From assembly GCA_037176705.1 (NCBI GenBank), contig CM073885.1:221476290-221540289 (forward strand): DNA of 64,000 nucleotides, given 5' to 3'. The position numbers and the translations under genes are program-made. Numbering within the stretch: position 1 is the stretch's first letter; each line of letters begins with the position of its first letter. This stretch comes from Molossus alvarezi (lineage: Eukaryota > Chordata > Mammalia > Chiroptera > Molossidae). This document shows, in pieces, positions 32,981 through 42,330 of this stretch. The notes below the pieces were generated by a model, which was not told where the DNA came from, ran no database searches, and saw only the letters and a program-made list of their open reading frames with translations.

Positions 32981-33210
32981 ACACCTGGGATTTTTTTCTT
33001 TATTGATTTTAGAGAGAGAGGAAGTGTGAAGGAGAGATAGAAACATCGGTGAGAGAGATCATCGATTGGCCACCTCCTGCATGCTCCCCACTGGGGATTT
33101 GGCCCACAACCTGGGCATGTGTCCTGACTGGGAATTGAACAGGTGACCTCTTGGTGCATGGTTTGAGGCTCAACCACTGAGCCACACCAGCCGACCACAC
33201 CTGGGATTTT
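32981..33210 (-). mobile_element. Bat tRNA-SINE, third subfamily (32995-33196), 14-bp duplication
   Basis: ACACCTGGGATTTT flanks it perfectly at 32981-32994 and 33197-33210. On the minus strand: GGCTGGTGTGGCTCAGTGGT (box A), AGAGGTCACCTGTTCAATTC (box B), GGTTGTGGGCCAAATCCCCA, GCAGGAGGTGGCCAATCGAT, CT-rich part and AATCAATAAAGAAAAAAA. It inserted into the 5'UTR of the L1 at 27366-34029, so it is younger than that L1. Confidence 0.94.
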
Positions 33211-33419
33211 GTTGCTGCTGGAGGGAGGGGCTCCACTCCAATCCCGCTGCTGCACTTTTCTGGGGCAGGTGTCAACTGCCCTAGCCCTGCTGCTTGGTTT
33301 GGGGCACCGTTCTTGATCAGTCTTTGTTGGTGCTGCTGGGGATGGTTTCAGTTGCCAGACTGAGCTGCTAATGCCTGTTGGGGGTGGGCTCTACTTTTGC
33401 CCAGTTACTGTTGCTGTGG

Positions 33420-33760
33420 GGGGAGATGCCAGGCTCCCAAGCTGGTGCTAGTGTCCCCGGGAACCTTGGCAAGCTGCCTTGAGCCTGGGCTGGCCCGCTC
33501 ACTGCTGTAGGCCTGAGGCCTGGAGCCTGCGCTGGTCTGCCCATTGCTGTGGGCCTGGGGCCCTGGGCCCAAGCTGGGTGCACGCTGCCATGAGCCTGGG
33601 TCCCATGCTGAGTGCGCATCACCACCTGCCTGGGTCCCAGGGTGGGTGTGCACCACTGTGGGCCTGGGTCCTGGGCTGGCTGTGCATGGCCGCAGGCTTA
33701 GAGCCTGTGGGCCTCAGTGCAGCCCCAGGCCTGTGGGAGCAGCCACTGCTGTTGGGGGTG
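33420..33760. repeat. GC-rich imperfect tandem repeat in the L1 5'UTR
   Basis: Units of about 34-43 bp share GGGCCTGGGTCC-like and TGCNCATTGCTGTGGGCCTG-like blocks. It is GC-rich on the plus strand and gives open frames in several registers, none of which resembles a known protein. Confidence 0.7.
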
Positions 33761-33930
33761 GGGCTCTGGCTCCTGGCTAGTTTCCGCTACTGCTGCAGGT
33801 ACCTACTGTGTGCTGACTGTGCCAACACAGCTGAGTTCACTGGACGGATGGTCCAGGGAGCTCTAGTGGACTCAGGTTGCTGGGCCCCAGGTGCTCCTCA
33901 TTTCTTCCTCCCAGGAAGTCCTGGGATCCT

Positions 33931-33942
33931 CCAAAATGGCGG
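33931..33942 (+). promoter_or_regulatory. YY1-like motif, antisense to the L1
   Basis: CCAAAATGGCGG is a good YY1 core near the outer edge of the 5'UTR, but it lies on the plus strand, opposite to the L1. In the L1 at 1-621 the motif lies in the L1 sense direction. Function is not shown. Confidence 0.35.
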
Positions 33943-34029
33943 GGCCTCCTGGCTGCACTGGGGAAAGTTCGCTGGTTTGAAACTTACCATGTAGCCTTTT
34001 ACTTTCCGTCCACAGCACAGGAACCTTCT

Positions 34030-35390
34030 CAGGACAAGTTTTCATACGCGGTTGTTATCATAGAGGAGTGACACTGCAGTGTTCCTCTGACTATTGATCA
34101 CGCTGTGAGTATACGAAATCTGTTTCTGACTCCATAACCTTAGGGCCCATTAAGGATAAAATTAATAAAGATGAATACAAAAACATAACAGAGGGAGAAC
34201 CCAGGCAGTGTTTGGTAGACTCCCTAAATTAAGGAGATGGAACTGAGAATCTAGGAAGACCAAAGTGGCTAGAGGTTGCATGACAAAGCAACAAAATAGA
34301 GATCTTTACAGAGAGGGAGGAACCTGAAGACTCACAGAAGCTTCTCTTTAAATAGTCAGTAGATTACCGATCAGTGCATGTGTATGAAAAAAGCTACAAG
34401 GTAGTAAATAATACAAAAGAATTAGAAAACAGTGTTTGGTACTAACACAGTTCCAGGAATGTTGTTTATTGCCACAAGCCAAACTGGAAAAATGCATAGT
34501 TTGTGGAGGATTGTGTTGAATACTCAGAAAGGTTTTTCCTCAGTAGTGGTGATTAATTAGCCCTAGATGAGTACTGCTTGGGATCTGCCTAGAAAATCAT
34601 AAAAGCAAGGACCAATAAGATCAAACTGTTTCTAGGTAACCAAACTGCATCCCAATACACAGCAAGTTAAAATTTACATCTGTCACCAAAGCAAAGATTA
34701 CCAGGCATACAAGATTTAGAAAAACACGATCTGTAGTGAAAAGAATAATCAATCAAAAACAACCTGGAACTGACACATGTTAGAAGAAGCAGACAAGTAC
34801 ATTTAAACAACTATAACTATATTCCACATGTTCAAAAGTTAAGTAGAGAAGTGGAAAATATTAAAAAGTCCCCAAATTGAACTTCTAGAGTTGAAAACTA
34901 TAATGCTTGAGATAAAAAATATGATGTATGGTATGAAAGACAGGTTATACATGAGGAAAAAAGATAAGTAAACTTGAAGACACAACAATACTAACTATCC
35001 ATAATGAAAGCAGAGAAGAAAGATTTTTTGTTTTAAATGAAAAGAGCATCAGTAATCTTTGGGAGAACATCAAGTGGCTAATATAAAAGTAATTGAGTAG
35101 TCCCTAAGAAGGGAAGGGATTGGGAGGTGGGGAGTAGAAAAAAATATTTGAAGAAATAATTGCTGAAAATTTCCAAATTTAATAAAAACTACAAACAAAA
35201 TACAAGCACAAGAAACATGAAGGGAGAAAAAAGAAGGCACATGATAATTAAGTTGCTCAAAACCAATGATAAAGACAAAATCTTAAAAGTAGGCATAGAA
35301 AAAGACACATTACATAGAGAAACAAGATAAGGGTGACAGCAGATTCCTTGTCAGGAACAATAAAAGAGCATGGTATTAGTATGTTTAGGG
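34030..35390 (+). mobile_element. Ancient L1 (L1M class), 5'UTR remainder and ORF1 remnant
   Basis: From about 34680 it carries decayed ORF1-type sequence: AAATAATTGCTGAAAATTTC, CAAGAAACATGAAGGGAG, TAATTAAGTTGCTCAAAACC, ATAAAGACAAAATCTTAAAA, GAAAAAGACACATTACATAG and GGTGACAGCAGATTCCTTGT follow in order. ORF2 is absent, as in truncated or HAL1-like elements. I pair it with 25005-25620 across the younger L1s. Confidence 0.62.
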
Positions 35391-35479
35391 AATTACAAAC
35401 AATTGGTGTTAACACTTAAAACAAGGGGAGGGTGTGAGGGGCTAGGCAGGGGACTGTGACAGGAGATCTATCCACTTAT

Positions 35480-35640
35480 TTTTGCTGAGTACAGACAATG
35501 GAAAGTGCGAGGTGCCCTATTACAAATGCTAAAATGTATCTGGGAGTATGGGGAGGCATTAAAGAATCTGGGGCAGAAAAATGTCATCAGATTTGCATGT
35601 TAGAAAGGTCATTCTGCTAACATTGATCACATGAATGTAT
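35480..35640 (-). mobile_element. L2 LINE fragment
   Basis: GAGGCATTAAAGAATCTGGG, ATGTCATCAGATTTGCATGT and TAGAAAGGTCATTCTGCTAA fit reverse-complement L2. Confidence 0.5.
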
Positions 35641-35734
35641 TAATAAATGAACGAATGAATGAATGGAAAATGATTTGAAAGGTTGAAAGACTGGAGGAAG
35701 TAATTGTAATTATGGAAGCTATTGTATTAATTTT

Positions 35735-35860
35735 ATTTCATTCATTCATTTGTTCAACATATATTTGTGAAGTCCACCATATACCAGACTTTAAGGCAGC
35801 TCCTTAAGATACTATGGTGAGCAAAGTGGCTATCTATATAAAAGGCATGCTAGTCTGTAA
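35735..35860 (-). mobile_element. L2 LINE 3' terminus
   Basis: TTCATTCATTCATTTGTTCA then CATATATTTGTGAAGTCCAC and ATACTATGGTGAGCAAAGTG fit the L2 3' end, reverse complement. Confidence 0.65.
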
Positions 35861-35944
35861 CTATGTTGTAGACATCTTTCCATGTCAATATGAGTAGATT
35901 GATTTTATTCTTTATAGAAGCTACAGTGCATTAATTAATTCATT

Positions 35945-36108
35945 AATTAATCCATTCATTCAGCAAATATTTACTGGGTGTCCTTCACGTGCTTGACTTT
36001 GGGTGAGGTACCAAACATACAGCCGTGAATAAAAGACTTCCTGTATCCATGAAGTTTATATCCTAGTTGGGGGTGAGAATAGACAAATAATTGATATATA
36101 ATTTCAAA
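35945..36108 (-). mobile_element. L2 LINE 3' terminus, second copy
   Basis: CCATTCATTCAGCAAATATT, TACTGGGTGTCCTTCACGTG, CATACAGCCGTGAATAAAAG and GAATAGACAAATAATTGATA fit the L2 3' end in reverse complement. It lies 85 bp from a similar copy in the same orientation. Confidence 0.72.
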
Positions 36109-36503
36109 AATATAGATAAGGGTATACCAGAGTTCATCCCTTGGTGTGTAGCTAAGATATACCCTTCATCTTAGACTTCATCTTCAAGGCCAAATTGCTG
36201 AAGGCCTGCTTCAGTGTCATTCCTGGTATCTTTGAACTTTGTGTGATCAATGACCTGATGAGCATATATGTTACCATCATGTGTGATCAGGAAAATGAAG
36301 TAATTCAAGGAGGTATGAATTTCAGATTTATTGTTAATATATAAAAATCTCTGTTAAATATCAGCTTGCATTCTTTTGCAGGAAAAATATAATTGTTTTA
36401 CATGCTGAAATTCTATTAGTTGATTGAAGTATAAGTGTACATTTTTTATTTAAGGGTTAAATAATTAATGATGGTGGTCAAAGTTATTAATGTTGTGTAA
36501 AAA
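36109..36503. other. Unassigned
   Basis: AT-rich; no gene or repeat recognised. Confidence 0.4.
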
Positions 36504-36777
36504 AAACAAACACTAAGGCCTGACTGGTGTAGTTTAGTGGCTGAGCATCGACCCAAGCACCAAGAGGTCACCAGTTCGATTCCCGGTCAGGACATGTGCC
36601 CAGGTTGTGGGCCTGATCCCCAGTGGGGGGCATGCAGGAGGTGGCCAATTGATGTTCTTTCTCATTGATGTTTCTCTCTCTCTCTCTCTCTCCCTTCCTC
36701 TCTCTCTAAAAATTAATAAAGAAAAAACTTTAAAAACAAACAAACAAACAACCAAACCAAACCAAACAAACACCAAG
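36504..36777 (+). mobile_element. Bat tRNA-SINE, third subfamily (36518-36763)
   Basis: AAACAAACACTAAG (36504-36517) and AAACAAACACCAAG (36764-36777) flank it. The body GCCTGACTGGTGTAGTTTAG, AGGTCACCAGTTCGATTCCC, GGTTGTGGGCCTGATCCCCA and GCAGGAGGTGGCCAATTGAT is the same type as 32995-33196. The tail holds CAAA/CCAAA repeats. Confidence 0.93.
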
Positions 36778-37770
36778 TATTTCCAAATGGCTTAATAGGG
36801 AAATAGATTAACAGTTAATACAGATGATGAGAGAATGTGTTCTCTACATAATTTCAGGAAGAATATTATATATATTTGTGCTAACAAATGTTTATAAAAA
36901 TGTAAATAGCAATAATATTATTATACTACTAACAATAGCAAAAGTAGTAGTAATAATGATGAGTATAACTAAGCTATATCATTATTCTAATCTGTACATT
37001 ATATGCAAGAATTTATAACATTAAGCAAAATAATTAGTAAGAACTGTATTTGTTTTAGCTATTTAATTCCATCTAGGCCATGAATGTTTTATAAAAATGG
37101 GTCAGCTGGGATTTCTTCACATCTCGTGAGAATGGATTAAAAGCGGAAGGTTAACTTTGGCACCTCAGTATTTCACAGTGATGAAAAACTGTGTAATCAT
37201 ACTCAACAACATCCATGAAAGTAAACTTTGATTAAAACATGATAAAAAATTTTGAAGAAAATAACATTTTAGAGAAAAATAAGGTATATAAAACACATTT
37301 TGTTTACATAACAAATCTAGAAACACAGACTCTGAATCCTTTCAGAAGATGATTCCTTATAGTTATGAGACTATGAAGACTAAATATTTAAATGAAAGAA
37401 TTGTTACAATGATTGTTAAAGCCCATGTACAATTTTCAATAGTTAAACATGAAGAATTTTGAGGTATGTACATAAATTTTAGATAAAAGTTTCTTCTAGA
37501 AAACAAACTACTGAAAATCTCTCTTCCTGAATTATATATGCTTTGAACACAAAGGCAGTACATTAAATGTATTACTTCTGTAGATCATACATTAGACATT
37601 TGGGCATGCAGAGACAATCATATGTCTTTTTTAAAGTTTGAGAGCCTGGTGGATTAATGATAAATTCAACTTTGTTTATGTTTATTAGCTTGCTGAGATG
37701 TGAGGTCTCTCACAGCCAACAACACAGTGAATCTGATTGAAGACATATTTATTGAATAGAAAATGAGAAA
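36778..37770. other. AT-rich unassigned stretch
   Basis: No gene or repeat family recognised. Confidence 0.45.
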
Positions 37771-38060
37771 CGATATTGTCATGTGACTGACATTGACAGT
37801 GGAAAAGACATGGTGAAGGCTATGTGTGATTCAGGGATCATAATCAATATTTTGTTCACACCTTTTAGTTGTATGTTCCTGAACCATAAGCAGGAGATAG
37901 TGGGCCACTATCAACTTTGTTCTTCAACAAAAGACACCTTTTGGGATCTCCAAGACATTTTTGAACTACCTTGTCAAGGACTTATACAAGGTGTCCAAAA
38001 AGGATGAAATAAGAACTATTATATGTTAAAAAGACTACTCAAAACTAAGATATAATATCG
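37771..38060 (+). pseudogene. Decayed hAT-type transposase fragment
   Basis: hAT transposases cut and paste DNA transposons. The frame 37783-38007 reads TDIDSGKDMVKAM near its start and QEIVGHYQLCSSTKD near residue 37, then LPCQGLIQGV near residue 63. Domesticated and Charlie-like hAT transposases have the same order: a TD..(N)MVKA block, then a KIVGHF-S block, then LPQ..LIQDVPTRWNS. The key HTLNL block between them is eroded, a stop follows VQKG, and the TRWNS motif is lost. No matching terminal repeats were found. The call rests on motif order alone. Confidence 0.5.
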
Positions 38061-38394
38061 CATTTGGCAGGCAAAATATTAATAGGACTGGATTCACTAT
38101 CAAAGAGTTGCTTGAGGAGAAAGTAGTTTGTTTTGAGAAGCTACTAAAGAATGGTCAATATGAAGTACATTGAATGTGCAACTATTTCTTACAGGATCCC
38201 TTACATGGTTCTACCAGCATTTGACTACAGAGAAGGCCCTGATATTGGTGCTTATGCAGTAAATATTGAGGTACCTATGGAAAGCCCAGAGCTAATTTTT
38301 CTATCTTGAAACAGAGTTACGTTGTTCTGTTTGAAGAAAGTCTGTTTTCTTACTGGTTGGTCTAGGGTATACAATGCAAATTTGTGCACAGACA
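38061..38394. other. Unassigned; may hold more of the hAT fossil
   Basis: Nothing certain. The stretch follows the transposase remnant and could be its downstream part in decayed form. Confidence 0.3.
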
Positions 38395-38630
38395 TACACG
38401 CCCCTGCCACACACCACCCCATCTTCCTCATTCTGTTCTATTTGACCTTTCTTCTTTTTAACATACTTTATAATTTAATGTATTTTACATTTCTTCTGTG
38501 CCTCCTTCCACCAAATTAGCATAATTCTCAAGGGCAAGAATTTTTGTCTGTCTGTTCACTGATGTATTCCCACAACAGTGCCTGGCACAACATAGGTGCT
38601 CTGTAAGTATTTACCGAATACGGAACGTTA
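38395..38630 (+). mobile_element. L2 LINE 3' end
   Basis: CAAGGGCAAGAATTTTTGTC, ATGTATTCCCACAACAGTGC and TGGCACAACATAGGTGCTCT are the L2 3' terminus in sense order. The weaker part upstream of 38480 is likely the same element. Confidence 0.75.
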
Positions 38631-39589
38631 GGCTTGACTCTCTCCCAAAGATCCTGTCTTTGACCCAAATAACAAGACATGGGGCAGCCCAGGCTGACTG
38701 TTAGTTTGGTTCCCCTTCAAATGGGTATTTTAAAAAACATTTATTCTATGTTTATTGGAAGGGATGCTGAGTTCTGCAGCATTCTACAAGGGAAGGACTA
38801 AAAACAGGATTGGGGCTCCAACTTACCTTTATGACCCCAGGCAGTTCAGTTCTGGCCCTGAATGTATCTGAAACAATTTAAGAAAACAAAGTCCTGCAGT
38901 CCGCTCCCCCCCCCCCCTCCTTAGCACATGTCTGTCACTCAAGCATACCTTTGGGTGTCTCACTGTGCCCATCCCAAACTGGAGTGTGTTTGTTCGCCCA
39001 TGTCCAGTAGCCTGCCTGAGAGGCCCTCAGGATGTTTCCATTTTGTAATTTTTTCAGGGATGCTTTAATGCCCCTTAGAAATTGGTGGCTCAGGCAGCTG
39101 GCTGTGTCTCCGAAGTTAGCCACACACAGATCTCATCTTCCAGTGTAGCCTGTTCAGTGTAATCATTTGAAAAGCCTTAATTTGTCTTTTCACCATCATG
39201 CTCTGAGACCTCCTGCTTTGTATGTCTACAGGTCTCAGCGGAAAATAATAGTATCTGTGAAGAGTGTCACTGTGCTTGAGAAGGAAAGACACTCCCTGCA
39301 CCCTCAGCTTTCCTCAGTGACAGAATGTGCCTGTCAGTTTAACTCTTCTTTTTGGAAATATGTTCCTATCTTTCCTCTCCCACAGGTGCTCAAGCTGGGA
39401 ACTCCTTTTTAGCTATTTTACATAAAATCTACTTTACTTCTTCAATAACTTGTTGTTTCTAGCTAGGTTTGAGATAGAATCTAATGCTAACTAGAATGAT
39501 TTTTTTTTAAATTATTATTATTCTTTTTCCTCACAAAAATGGGGCATTGTGAGTTAAACTAAAGTCTGAACTGTAAAACTGGTTTCATT
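38631..39589. other. Mostly unassigned, with a C12 run
   Basis: A run of 12 C lies at 38906-38917. Bases 38800-38885 weakly resemble a MIR (AACTTACCTTTATGACCCCA). Two acceptor-like sites exist (GTATGTCTACAG near 39232, TCCTCTCCCACAG near 39386), but no peptide is recognised behind them. Confidence 0.35.
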
Positions 39590-39705
39590 ATAGGCAATCA
39601 ACAGATTTTCTTCATTTGTAAAAAGAGGGTGAAACCTCATTTTCTATAGCTCAGATTTATTTTGAAGCTCAGTTGAGATAAAATAGTGAATGGATGTAAT
39701 TACAA
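39590..39705 (+). mobile_element. MIR SINE fragment
   Basis: TTTTCTTCATTTGTAAAAAG and TTGAGATAAAATAGTGAATG fit the MIR middle and 3' part. Confidence 0.5.
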
Positions 39706-40187
39706 TTTTTTTCCCACTTTACAGAGTAGATTCTCTTCTGACCTGGAAAGAAATCAATACAAGGAATAGTTACTGATTCTAAACTTAGGAATCGAAGAAG
39801 GAAAGGGAGCATGCTTTTAGCTCCTTTGTTCCTAGGGAAACTGCCCACTGTTTCTTTTCAATGCATGTGAAACAGGGATATGGTTTGAATAGGGGATACG
39901 TAAAATATAGGGGTGGGATGGGGTCACTTGGACACTCTGGGAAAAGAGAAGCCAGAGGCCTGGGGCTCCCATGGAGACCCCACTGTACTGCTCCCTGTTC
40001 TCTGCCCAACGGCCACTCTCACTTCAGGATGGAAAACGGGGAAGCTGGGAGTGGGGAGAAGCCAAGAAGAGAAACTCACAGGTTCTTTAGGAATTTCAAA
40101 ATCATTGTTATCAGCAAGTGAAAGTGTTATCGGTGGGGAGCTCTCCCTGTTCCCACCTGTTGCTGGGGGGAGTGGGCTTCTTGTGGT
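39706..40187. other. Unassigned, GC-richer
   Basis: No repeat or gene recognised. Open frames of 86-93 codons at 39861-40194 lack any known domain. Confidence 0.4.
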
Positions 40188-40970
40188 GTCATAAGAAAAT
40201 AATTTTCTGAGACTTGCACAAGAGGATGAGTGGCATTTATTTGCATGGGATTAGACCCCCAAGTTTCCAAGGTCTCATCTCCTTCCATCCCGCCTTGGAC
40301 AAAGTCCAGCTGAGCCTTTGGTAGGGCTAAGATTAAAGTCATTGTTCAGAGTCACCATTATATATTTGTACACTCAAGTCCAACATCAGACTAGCTACAG
40401 TTGTATACCCAGCTACAGTCCAACAGTCCATTTCACGTGGGGTCCACATGGGCATGACCATCTGTCCTCTAGGAGCACGTGGCTATGGAGGAAAAATGGG
40501 TGAATGCAAGAGAGCCACAAGAGGCAAGAAAGCCAAGAGAGTGAGAATTCCTTTGTTTTGGGATTATGTATGCCCAAACTTTTGCAGGTTTGCAGTGGCC
40601 CTACCCCCTTGGGTTTGACTGTCACCCCTACTCCACTGCACACGCATCCATCTCCCCTTTGTTGAACCCCTTCCTCCAGTGGTCTCAGGGAATGGACTGG
40701 TCCTCTGGGGAATGTAAAGTTGCAGCTTCCTGGTGAAGCTGCCCAGAGGGCCATGCTTATAATGTCTGACCTTCCTTTTGCTCTTTTTCTGTTTTTAATA
40801 ATTAGCTAATTACAAGAGATTGTAAGAGATTCTCAATCCCCAATCCTTTACACTCTCCTTTACTCCTCATGTATCTCCAACCTTTCTTTTTCTTACCAAC
40901 CTTAAATCCTGCATGGCCCTCGCTAGTCCGTTTCTCCTCATGAAACTTTGGTCACACACAATAAACTGAA
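40188..40970 (-). mobile_element. Possible solitary LTR
   Basis: On the minus strand the block begins TGTGTGTGACCAAAGTTTCA and ends after a poly-A signal (TGCAAATAAATGCC at about 40237-40250) with a short following part ending in TTATGACA. TG...CA ends, moderate GC content and a late AATAAA signal fit an LTR of about 780 bp. I could not match it to a known family, and the 5-base flanks do not match. No internal viral genes are present. Confidence 0.35.
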
Positions 40971-41957
40971 AGTAACAAAGGCTTGGGACAGTTAAAATAT
41001 TTTATTAGTTGTCTCTTGGAAGGAGCTCTCCAGGGAAATACTAGTAAATTCCTGTTATTACCACCATTTTCTATGCACAATCATCCTACCTCCAATCACT
41101 GGATTCTTTTAGAATTCACATTTTGCTAGCTCTGGCTCTGGCTTCTGTTAATGCAGGCTATCAACCCCTGTGAATTATAAGAGGCTCATCTCATGCTCTT
41201 TTGAACAAACTTCTTATCAGTCACAGCTCATTGTCTGCCATTTCTTCTGTCTTCTCATTTGGCACTTTACAGTTTAAAACTCTTACACTTAAGGGTTCAC
41301 TTAGAGGACAGAGTTCAGAATACCCTGTTTGGATGGGAACCATAGTTACCTGATGAGAAGAATCTGAGAGGAAGCCAGGACATGAGTGAGGAGAAAGAAA
41401 AAAATAAGAGAAATGTTATCTTGGGAGTCATTCAAAGTAAGGTTTATAATGTGGGGAGGTGTGTGTGTGTGTGTGTGTCTCAAATGAATGATATCCCATT
41501 GGACTTAAAAAGGTGTAAGAGCTATCTTAAAGGTGTAACAGAGCCATCATAAAAGCCAGATGCTATCTTAAAAACCAGATGCCTGAGAACAAGATGAAGT
41601 AAAACATCTGCTGGATGAAATTATGAAAAGAATGATGTGATGCACTTGGGATAGTGGAATTAGGACATCACCCATACTCTTCCACATCCCCTGTTAGAGT
41701 GCAACTAATTTCTTTTTCTTCCCTCCCTCCCTCATTGTATTTTTTTCATCACCATTTATTCCCTCTATGCCCTCTTTTACCTCTACCCACCCACTAACCC
41801 CTCAGGATAAAGATTCATTGGTCATATAGTTTTGTTGTTATGTTGTTTACTCTAATGTCTTTTAAAATTAAGATACTATATACATTCAATCTAGAGGACA
41901 GCAATTCAGTGACCTCTGTTTTTGTTTTCTCTATTGGCAAGTTGAGACTGATTGCTT
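40971..41957. other. Mostly unassigned, with a TG microsatellite
   Basis: The GT repeat is at 41460-41478. Bases 41715-41830 contain CT-rich text (CCCTCCCTCCCTCATTGTAT) that might be the edge of an L1 3'UTR on the minus strand, but this is weak. Confidence 0.35.
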
Positions 41958-42137
41958 AAAAATGCTTTAACGTACCCTGGTTGGTTTTGCTCAGTGGTTA
42001 GAGCATCAGCCTGTGATCCAGAGAGACCTGGGTTCTGTTCCCGCTAAGGGCGCGTACCTCGGTTGCAGTTTGTCCCCGGCCCTGGTTGGTCGTGCGGGTG
42101 GCAGCCACTCAATGTGTCCCTTTCACATAGATGTCTC

Positions 42138-42186
<49 letters not shown>

Positions 42187-42268
42187 CTTCTCTCCCTCCC
42201 TCCCTCCCACTCTATCTGAACAAAAAATGGAAAAATGTCCTTGGGTGAGGATTAAAAAAATGCTTTAA
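41958..42268 (+). mobile_element. VES-type SINE (41971-42255) with CT-repeat expansion
   Basis: AAAAATGCTTTAA flanks it perfectly at 41958-41970 and 42256-42268. The head is CCCTGGTTGGTTTTGCTCAG with box B GGTTCTGTTCCC. The CT-rich part has grown to a pure CT microsatellite at about 42137-42181, followed by CTCCCTCC units. Confidence 0.94.
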
Positions 42269-42290
42269 TATGAGAAGAAAATACGTTAGT

Positions 42291-42330
42291 GATTTTAAGT
42301 CTTATGCTCTATTGACTGAGGTAGCTGGGC
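42291..42330 (-). other. tRNA-Lys-like 5' half (fragment)
   Basis: On the minus strand it reads GCCCAGCTACCTCAGTCAAT then AGAGCATAAGACTTAAAATC. This is the acceptor 5' strand, D-arm and anticodon stem/loop start of tRNA-Lys (GCCCGGATAGCTCAGTCGGT in functional copies). The 3' half is missing, so it is a pseudogene fragment or a remnant of a tRNA-Lys SINE, not a working tRNA. Confidence 0.5.

Larger units (their letters stand above)
27366..34029 (-). mobile_element. Near-full-length L1 with GC-rich, tandemly repeated 5'UTR
   Basis: From right to left on the minus strand: a 5'UTR of about 1.8 kb (34029-32240) that includes a SINE, ORF1 (about 32220-31290), a purine-rich spacer (31280-31151), ORF2 (31129 to about 27605) and the 3'UTR with its A tail at 27366. 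Both frames are broken. Its 3' end lies against the 5' end of the truncated L1 at 25621-27348, in the same orientation, so the two form a head-to-tail pair. A tentative outer duplication for the pair is CAGGACATTTTCTTTTA (25604-25620) and CAGGACAAGTTTTCAT (34030-34045). Confidence 0.88.
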
